From Limnoperna fortunei (Eukaryota > Mollusca > Bivalvia > Mytilida > Modiolidae), in NCBI GenBank assembly GCA_944474755.1, contig OX104113.1, positions 66,484,074 to 66,548,073 on the forward strand: a DNA stretch of 64,000 nt, given 5' to 3'. The notes under the pieces were generated by a model. The model searched no databases and was not told the DNA's origin. It saw nothing but the letters and a program-made list of their open reading frames with translations. Of this stretch, positions 57,387-64,000 are shown piece by piece. The position numbers and the translations under genes were made by a program. Each line of letters begins with the position of its first letter. Positions within the stretch are counted from its first letter, which is position 1.

Positions 57387-58737
57387 CAGTCATTGGACAT
57401 AAATATTCGTCACTTTCAAAATGGCCGCCAATTATGCGGACAACGGATGCCAAGTTCAACAGCATATAATTTGATTAAAAATTAAAAACTTACCTTAATA
57501 CTTTGTTAAATTCCCCTTCATTCTCAGAACTTCCTTTAGACGGCTTGGAATGGTGTCATATAAGTCATGAATTAAACATACAGAGATTTCTTCCCAGATA
57601 CGGCGAATTTCGGAAAACAGCTGATCACGGGTAGTGATCAAATGACTGACAGTTTCTAACTCACGCTTGATAATTAACCAAATATTTTCTATTATATTCA
57701 TATCAGGGGACTGAGCAGGCCATGTTGTAGTTTTTATAGAATTTTCTTCCAAGTAGTTTTTCACCAATCTGGCTCTATGCACAGGGGCATTGTCGTCCAT
57801 AAAAATGTAATAATCATCGGGAAAATGCCGGGCTAAAACTGGCCACAAGTTCTCGTCAAGTATGTCGAGATATTTCTGAGCATTTATATTACCATTTACA
57901 GCAGACAAAGTTCCCATACCATTAAAACATAAACAGCCCCATATCATAACTGAAACTTTCTTCTTAGACGGGGTGCACATGAGATGCGGGTTATTAACTT
58001 CACGATCTTTCCGCCAGATGTATACACGGTTATTAGATCCAATTGCCACTTGACATTCATCAGAAAATATCCAGTTTTTCCATTGTTCATCGACAGACCA
58101 GTATCTTCTTTCTCTGCACCACAAAATACGTTTCTTCCTGTTATCAGCCTTGACCACCATTCTCTTGGAAACTGCTCTCCGCTTGTAATCCTGAGCAAAT
58201 AATTTTCTACGAATAGTTCTTGTACAGAATCTCGTGTCACATGTGTCATTAAATTTATTGGTAATGTCCGTCAAAGTTCCTTTTCTGTCCGATTTAACCA
58301 ACCTTGATAAAGCAGTCTCACATCTGGCACCAAACTTTTTCTTCCGTCCGCTTCGGGGCTTGTTTTCTACGGTTCCACTTAGCGTAAATTTCTTGATAAT
58401 ACTACAGATTGTAGTCCTGGGTATGCCAAACCTTCTTGCCAATTCAGCCTTTTTAACTCCATCTTTAAAAGATTTTACCACCAATTCTTTCACATCATTG
58501 CTCAATTCCTTAGATTTCACCATGTTTTGTTTTGACCGGAAATATCACAATAGCAGACGATTTTTACGTTTACACGTGTTTGTCACGTGATTCTATGCAT
58601 TCTTACCTATTTATAGAACACAAATATGTACAATGTCAACTTACCGTAAACAGTAAATCAATACGTTTTTCATTACGATACGCCGATGACGGCCATTTGA
58701 AAACTGAAAAGTGACGAATATTTATGTCCAATGACTG
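57387..58737 (-). mobile_element. Complete Tc1/mariner element (1351 bp)
   Basis: Perfect 30-bp terminal inverted repeats at 57387-57416 and 58708-58737 (outer bases CAGTCATTGGACATAAATAT). The TA target duplication is at 57385-57386 and 58738-58739. Inside the repeats, similarity resumes over ATGGCCG. One intact transposase frame fills the centre. Perfect ends and an open frame suggest recent insertion. Confidence 0.96.
57495..58523 (-). CDS. Tc1-family transposase, DD34E, intact
   Basis: 342 residues, the usual length for Tc1-like transposases, which cut and paste their element at TA sites. Residues ~10-45 form a helix-turn-helix (ELARRFGIPRTTICSIIKKF). RSGRKKKF (57-64) sits where Tc1 proteins have a GRPR-like linker. 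Residues ~80-125 hold the second DNA-binding part. Catalytic residues: D155 (IFSDE), D244 (FMDDNAPVHRA) and E279 (SPDMNIIEN), with 34 residues between the last two. The start Met (MVKSKEL) lies 184 bp inside the end of the right terminal repeat, and no upstream in-frame start is needed. No stop or frameshift is present, so it may be active. Confidence 0.96.
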   Translation of the reverse strand: MVKSKELSNDVKELVVKSFKDGVKKAELARRFGIPRTTICSIIKKFTLSGTVENKPRSGRKKKFGARCETALSRLVKSDRKGTLTDITNKFNDTCDTRFCTRTIRRKLFAQDYKRRAVSKRMVVKADNRKKRILWCRERRYWSVDEQWKNWIFSDECQVAIGSNNRVYIWRKDREVNNPHLMCTPSKKKVSVMIWGCLCFNGMGTLSAVNGNINAQKYLDILDENLWPVLARHFPDDYYIFMDDNAPVHRARLVKNYLEENSIKTTTWPAQSPDMNIIENIWLIIKRELETVSHLITTRDQLFSEIRRIWEEISVCLIHDLYDTIPSRLKEVLRMKGNLTKY

Positions 58738-59184
58738 TAGTTGTGTACATTCGTATCTCTACGAGACGCGTAGAGTCGAGTTGCGATACGGAATGTATTT
58801 GACGATTTCGAAATCCAAAACTCTCGCAAACGAGATTCTCCGAGAACGAGAGGCGTGGGGGGAGGGGGGGTAAGAGATATTGCTGTGATGTAATTGTATA
58901 TTAAATGTGCCTTGTTTATTCGTTAATTGCTTATTTATTAACCGTCACTTTACATTGATGAAAGGTAAAAATGAAAGACCAATTAAAGACCGACATAATA
59001 AGCCGCGAAAATGTTAATTTAAATAATGATTTTTATACGAAAATTAGATTTTAAAAACAGGTATGTTATAGAAAAAAGTCGTCTAAATCATTAAAAATCA
59101 GTGGTAAAAATGCAAGAGCAAACAGAAGGAAAATAAATATCTTTATTATAAGAGAAAGCCACAACCAGGAAACTATAAATCAAC

Positions 59185-59186
<2 letters not shown>

Positions 59187-59230
<44 letters not shown>
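59187..59230 (+). repeat. Microsatellite (TTAG)n
   Basis: About 11 units of TTAG/TAGT, uninterrupted. Confidence 0.95.
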
Positions 59231-59627
59231 TACTAGTCCCAGCCACAACAGATATTGATTTTTATTTATTTTAAGATTTAAACATTTTGATTTAAAACTA
59301 TTTAAAAAAAATGCAAGTTATATTTAGATACTTACAGAATGAAATAAAACATACCTAGGATCGTATATGAAGTCCTTAAAACTAACATAAATTAAAAAAG
59401 CTAAACGAAATTTTGAAAAATGTTAAAATAATAAAATAAAAAAATAATTCAGTTTTAATTAAGCAGCACTTTGTATAGTTTAAGGAAACACACAATTTTA
59501 TTATTTCATAAATTGTTTTGCAAATATACGGGTCTTCTTACACAATTTTTTTTCATTAAAAAATTTTTGAAAATGTTACGTTCTTAACAATGTTTATGCC
59601 CATGAATGTTATTTTTCCGTTTTGTTT

Positions 59628-59667
59628 GGTTTTTTTTTTTTTTTTTTTTTTGTTTTTTTTTTTTTTA
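59628..59667 (+). repeat. Poly(T) tract
   Basis: About 40 bases almost all T, broken by a single G. No element body recognised beside it. Confidence 0.9.
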
Positions 59668-60179
59668 ATACGGGTGATTGGAATCTTTTGAAACAATTTT
59701 CATTACAGTAAAAATGATTCAATGGAAATTGTAATTTGTCGGTATTTTTCTTTGATATTTCGACGATGTTCCACGGAAAACACGATAACTGTCGATCTAA
59801 CCCCCCCCCCCAACCCCCCAGAACCACGTGACGTATGGGATTTCGAGAAGGTCAGTGCAACTGCTGAGACGTGATACTGGAAGTGGTACCTGCACTTTAA
59901 ATGTATATAATAAGTTTATCTTTAATGCAGATCGAAATTGAATGTTTAAGACTTAAAATTTTAATCATGTTAATATTCCACAATCCATTTTCACATCGCT
60001 CTCATATTAAGTCATTGGTTATAACATTCAGTTCATTATGCTGTCAAAAAGTAATTCCGACAAAAGTACATCTTGTATCACATATATAAATGATACAAGG
60101 TTTTGTTCCACCCAGATTGCATCAATAGCTAAATTTTCAGATTTTGACAAAAAACAAATACTTAATTTCAGATAAAGAG

Positions 60180-60622
60180 CACGGGGGGTAACTTGGTATA
60201 TATAGGGTAATACGGATGTGCGGCCCGAATGGGTCACTTTTTTAGCTCTCCAAACTATATGAATAGGTAGCTTTTTTCCATTGAAAAATATATCATTGGG
60301 TAGTTGTAAATTATCTAAATATATCCATGCCTCAATTCTCATCTTAAGCATGTTAAGCCTATGTAAACCACAGTGATTTTACAAACAAAGTGTTCCCTGA
60401 TTAACATCAATTTATCATTTTGGTAGTAAATGTACTATTTTGTCAATGGGGATGTGCAGTAATAAATATATGAATAGGTCTGATTTAATCATTCAATATA
60501 TGATTAGGTCCTGTTTGATATTGTCCGAAAATATATGAATAGGGTGGGTTTTCAAATGTCCGTCCGCACACCTGTACCTAAAAGTATCCTTAGTTACCTC
60601 CCCCACCCCCCCCCCCCCGTGA
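60180..60622. mobile_element. Probable small element with CACGGGGGGTAACT ends and iterated TATATGAATAGG words
   Basis: The left end CACGGGGGGTAACTTGG and the right end AGTTACCTCCCCCA...CCCCCCGTG are inverted. Inside, ATATGAATAGG or ATATGATTAGG occurs at about 60259, 60470, 60500 and 60534, always in the same direction. The minus-strand 107-residue frame through the left half ends outside the element and matches no family I know. Confidence 0.55.
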
Positions 60623-61187
60623 TAAAGAGTTAACATTATTTCTGATCCATCCTGTCGTTGTGAATCTGACCGTTAAGGTTCGTATCATTATTTCTTTGTT
60701 CAACATATACCTAAATTAGAAACAGATTATTTGATAACCTTGCTTGGCTGCCAAATTACTGTCCAGTAAATCTAGAACTTTTAACATCTGGCAACCCGTT
60801 ATTGTCCACCGAACAGAACGAACAAGTTTTTAAACATGTATTTGAGTATATCAAAGGGTAAGAACGATTCCATATTGTTTAATACATTGAACACAGGGTT
60901 TTTGAATCACACATATTATCACATCATCCTTATTCTTTAATTTTTCTAATTATCTGCAATATTTTTTTCTTTCTTGTTTATATCTTCCTTCGATCTTTCT
61001 CCCTGTACATATCTTATCTTACACATATACTATACTATAATTTGTATTATATTGTATGGATGCTCCATGAGCGTTCTTTTGTAACATATCGTATATTTGG
61101 AGAAGACTTCATAAGTTTGTCTAACATGTGTCATATCTTATTTCGTTTGTTTAAAAATATATACATGTATCTGCAAGTATTTGGTAC

Positions 61188-61189
61188 AG

Positions 61190-61254
<65 letters not shown>

Positions 61255-61460
61255 GTTTGCTGTATGTCCAGTGAGCAGTATTTCAGCCATAGTCAGGTGA
61301 GAACAAATTGACGAACAATAAATCAACGGAAAAAGGGTGATATGAGACGTAGGAAACACAGTTTGTACTACCATTAGAAAAATATGGGTCTCTCCTATCT
61401 GCCACCCGGGACGCGCTTAGCTGATCTGTGGGTCGAGCACTGGGAAAACACAAGGTAAAT
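61188..61460 (-). mobile_element. SINE-like element, minus strand, long (ATTG)n tail
   Basis: The (ATTG)n run at about 61194-61252 is the tail. Then, inverted, come the tail motif (TGTCCAGTGAGCAGTATTTC, AGCCATAGTCAGGTGAGAAC), AACAAATTGACGAACAATAA, and a head with GGGTCTCTCCTATCTGCCAC then CCGGGACGCGCTTAGCTGAT. Same family as 29740-30118. Confidence 0.75.
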
Positions 61461-62145
61461 CTACAGTTACTAGTTTTAAAAAAAGGTTTTTTTACATGTT
61501 TCAATTGTGCATAATTTGCTGATTTCATTGCACCCGATATGTTGATGTGTGTTTAAAGGTTAATCGTTTCATTCCCTGTTTCATAAAATAAAGACTTCGT
61601 TGATTATGAATATTTACCACGCAATTTATGAAATATATATCATATCATATCGCCGTCACTGACTGCTTGGTCAAACTATTTATATAAATGCGGTACAAAC
61701 GACGCGTACTTGACAAGAAAACCAACATGTTCGTGGGCAAAAACATTCGAGTGGAGAAAATCAGTATACCAGCCCCAGATATGTATACCGATATCAAAAA
61801 CTAATAAACTCTTCAACTGATTCAGTGGTACTATACACACAACATAGCATTTCATGTTATTTTTAGTGTTTTACATTTTAAATTATTGCCGGAATACAAG
61901 GCAATACAAAATGATGAAATCTAAATGTACACGTAGATACGCAACTAGTGACACGAAGTTTTTTTATATTTTTGTCTCCCAAACGAAGTTTTTGGAGACA
62001 TATTGTTTTTGTCCGGATTATTCTTCTTCTTTTTCTTTCTTTCTTTCTTTCATTCTTTCTTTTTTCTCAATCAAAGACTTTTACTCAATAATGAAAAGTT
62101 GATTCGGAAACCCCTCGACTCTGAGGTAGGAATACTAGCAATTCT

Positions 62146-62190
62146 TGAGTACACCCTACGGCCCGCAGTGAGACTCGAAACCCTTTTTTT
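62146..62190 (-). mobile_element. SINE B-box fragment, minus strand
   Basis: On the minus strand it reads GGGTTTCGAGTCTCACTGCG then GGCCGTAGGGTGTACTC, matching the B-box and following region of the main SINE. Confidence 0.6.
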
Positions 62191-62232
62191 GGTGGGGCGG
62201 GGTATTATAGGGGCATTTTGGTAAGTTTGGCT

Positions 62233-63461
62233 TACGTCTCGGCCATAGTGCCATAACCATTTCAGCCATAGTCATTTCATCCATAGTACGCTTCGGCCAA
62301 ACTTTAATAAGACGTTTCGGCCGTGGTTTCATACAACATGGTTTTTAAATAGTAAAAAAGTAATGATGGATTTAAATAAATGTTAAATTAACGTTTTCAC
62401 CTTAAAATTAACGAAGCTTTAATGTTAATATCATTTTTATAATCAATACATTTCTTGTTAAAGAATTCCCTACTTGCGGTGAACAAGATTTATCTCCCAT
62501 TTGCAGAGTTATCTGTTCTTTACAGCAAGTATTTTATAGTACATGCTGTGTGTAAAAAGTTGTTTATCTGCAATATTTTTTTATTCACATATAGCAAGGC
62601 ATCTGGTAAAATGTATTATGATGTGACAACTAATTCTGCAGTGTAATTTAGTTGTACTGGAACACTCCGTCCACAGAAGTTGTTTAGAAAAAATAAAACA
62701 TGATTTTTTCCCCGTCTGTTCAATACCCGATACCTGCTGTTAAGAAAGACCACTCTTGAATATGGGGAGTAACTCCGAAAATAGGGAATTGAAAATCAGA
62801 CATAATTTATCATCAACAGTTGTAATCACTATTAAAAACACAATAATTAAAATAATTTGATAATTGATTAAGCAAAATTATATTTCACTGGACATTCAAA
62901 GGCTGACCCAAGCCTACTTCAGAAGTGATAATAATTTTGAGAAAAAATAATGAGTATACAAAAACAGCCAGAAATTCTTTATAGTACCTACTAAAAAGCA
63001 TGAAAAGGGAGGAATATTTCTTAACCTTCACATAATCACATAAGAAAGAGAATGATTCATAATGTGTTGGTTAAATGTTAAATACTTGTTAAAGCCATAT
63101 TTGTTGTATGTTTTGCAAATATAATAAAATATTAAACATCACGTTTGTTTTGCTTCATTTATCTGCAAATCATGCACCACCTTACTGAAAATGAATTCAA
63201 CACATTTAAAATTTTGAAAAATATTTACGCTAATTTATGCAAGATTACATTAATATTACATTTATTTTTAAAATGTAATCATGATTGTTAACTAAATAAA
63301 TTGCATAAAAAAACATATGCGAATCATGCTAGTTACGATATCCTGTAATAACGGTAATACAATGAATATAATATGGCCGAAATGACTATGGCCGAAATGA
63401 CTGGCCGATTTGATCTATGGACGAAGTGTACTATGGACGAAACGGGTATGGCCGAGACGTA
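62233..63461. mobile_element. Fold-back element with iterated TTTCGGCCATAGTCA words
   Basis: The outer 15 bp TACGTCTCGGCCATA at the left is inverted at the right (63447-63461). Both ends hold several copies of (A/T)TTTC(G/A)GCCATAGTCA-type words: left CATTTCAGCCATAGTCATTT then CATCCATAGTACGCTTCGGC; right TATGGCCGAAATGACTATGG then CCGAAATGACTGGCCG. The centre, about 1 kb, is AT-rich with no ORF. Confidence 0.8.
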
Positions 63462-63752
63462 GATACCGGAAATTTTGACCAGATAACTATTAAAAATCGG
63501 AATAAACTAATGAATAAATTTAACTTATCGTGATAATTCATCTTATTTGCGAAAAAATTTTCGATTTAAAAACATTCACGATTGGATTGCTCATTCAAAC
63601 GCATATCGTAAAAATTACAGAAAACACAAACTTACACCGCACTTTGCAAGAAACGTAGTAACGTTGCAAGGTGTCAGCACTGTATGTTATGCTTACCTGT
63701 CACATAACCCAGTTCCGTTTCTGTAAACACTTTAGTGACATAGACGTTTCTG

Positions 63753-63898
63753 TATATAAAACTAGGCCAACAGTGAAGAACGAACCAAAATGGGCTCGAT
63801 AAAATTCCATACCAATCCTGTTTTGTATATTACCGACAAATTATTAGTTTAATTATGCTGTGAAATTGTAAATAAATCAAAATGCCTAACTGTAAAAG
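63753..63898 (+). promoter_or_regulatory. Possible core promoter and first exon at right edge
   Basis: TATATAAA at 63753-63760 lies about 30 bp before a region with a small open frame (63790-63852, MGSIKFHTNPVLYITDKLLV, then stop). A second ATG at 63882 starts MPNCK and then runs into a good donor, AG|GTAAGA at 63899. This fits a first exon with an upstream ORF, but nothing downstream is visible to test it. Confidence 0.22.
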
Positions 63899-64000
63899 GT
63901 AAGAACACGCATAAACCTTATTTGTCAGAAAATTTACGACGAACCTGTAAACAAACAACAACCCCCCTTTTTACCTTGTTGATCTGTTTGTAAACATTTA

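Noticed and set aside
57944..58590. Other frames of 72-118 codons overlapping the transposase
   Set aside because: Shadow frames of the intact DD34E transposase on the minus strand.

Overview
The window is animal nuclear DNA: AT-rich, intron-dominated and full of transposons. The dispersed repeats (tRNA-derived SINEs with AAAC-rich tails, and elements with TCAA-type tails) look like those of bivalve molluscs, so I read it as a bivalve. That is inference, and I cannot name the species.

Positions 1 to 46196 (+ strand) hold the 3' part of one gene, the eIF2-alpha kinase GCN2 (EIF2AK4). I placed 24 coding exons by reading GT..AG junctions and carrying the phase through. Together they give an uninterrupted 931-residue C-terminal part of GCN2: the end of the kinase insert, the kinase core with HRDLKPVN and DFG, the activation loop, the inactive histidyl-tRNA-synthetase-like region and the C-terminal dimerisation/ribosome-binding region. 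The RWD domain, pseudokinase and kinase N-lobe must lie upstream of the window. The gene looks functional.

The introns carry most of the unusual content. There is a 33-bp minisatellite whose unit copies the exon end and splice donor of the kinase-core exon (10280-11762). Other tandem arrays lie at 20962-21423, 26066-26520, 37592-38290 and 43128-45317. Two copies of a ~1.5 kb near-complete hairpin element sit at TTAA sites, one of them nested in a second transposon. There is an internally deleted MULE with a FLYWCH-MULE fragment, fold-back elements and many SINEs, three of them with clear target-site duplications.

From 46197 to the end I find no confident host gene. This part holds a complete Tc1/mariner element with an intact DD34E transposase (57387-58737, minus-strand ORF), a large satellite-like array evolving from ~29-bp monomers to a 57-bp higher-order unit (about 52150-54000), more SINEs, several fold-back elements whose ends are made of iterated short words, and simple repeats. 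A TATA box and a short ATG exon at the right edge may mark the start of another gene.
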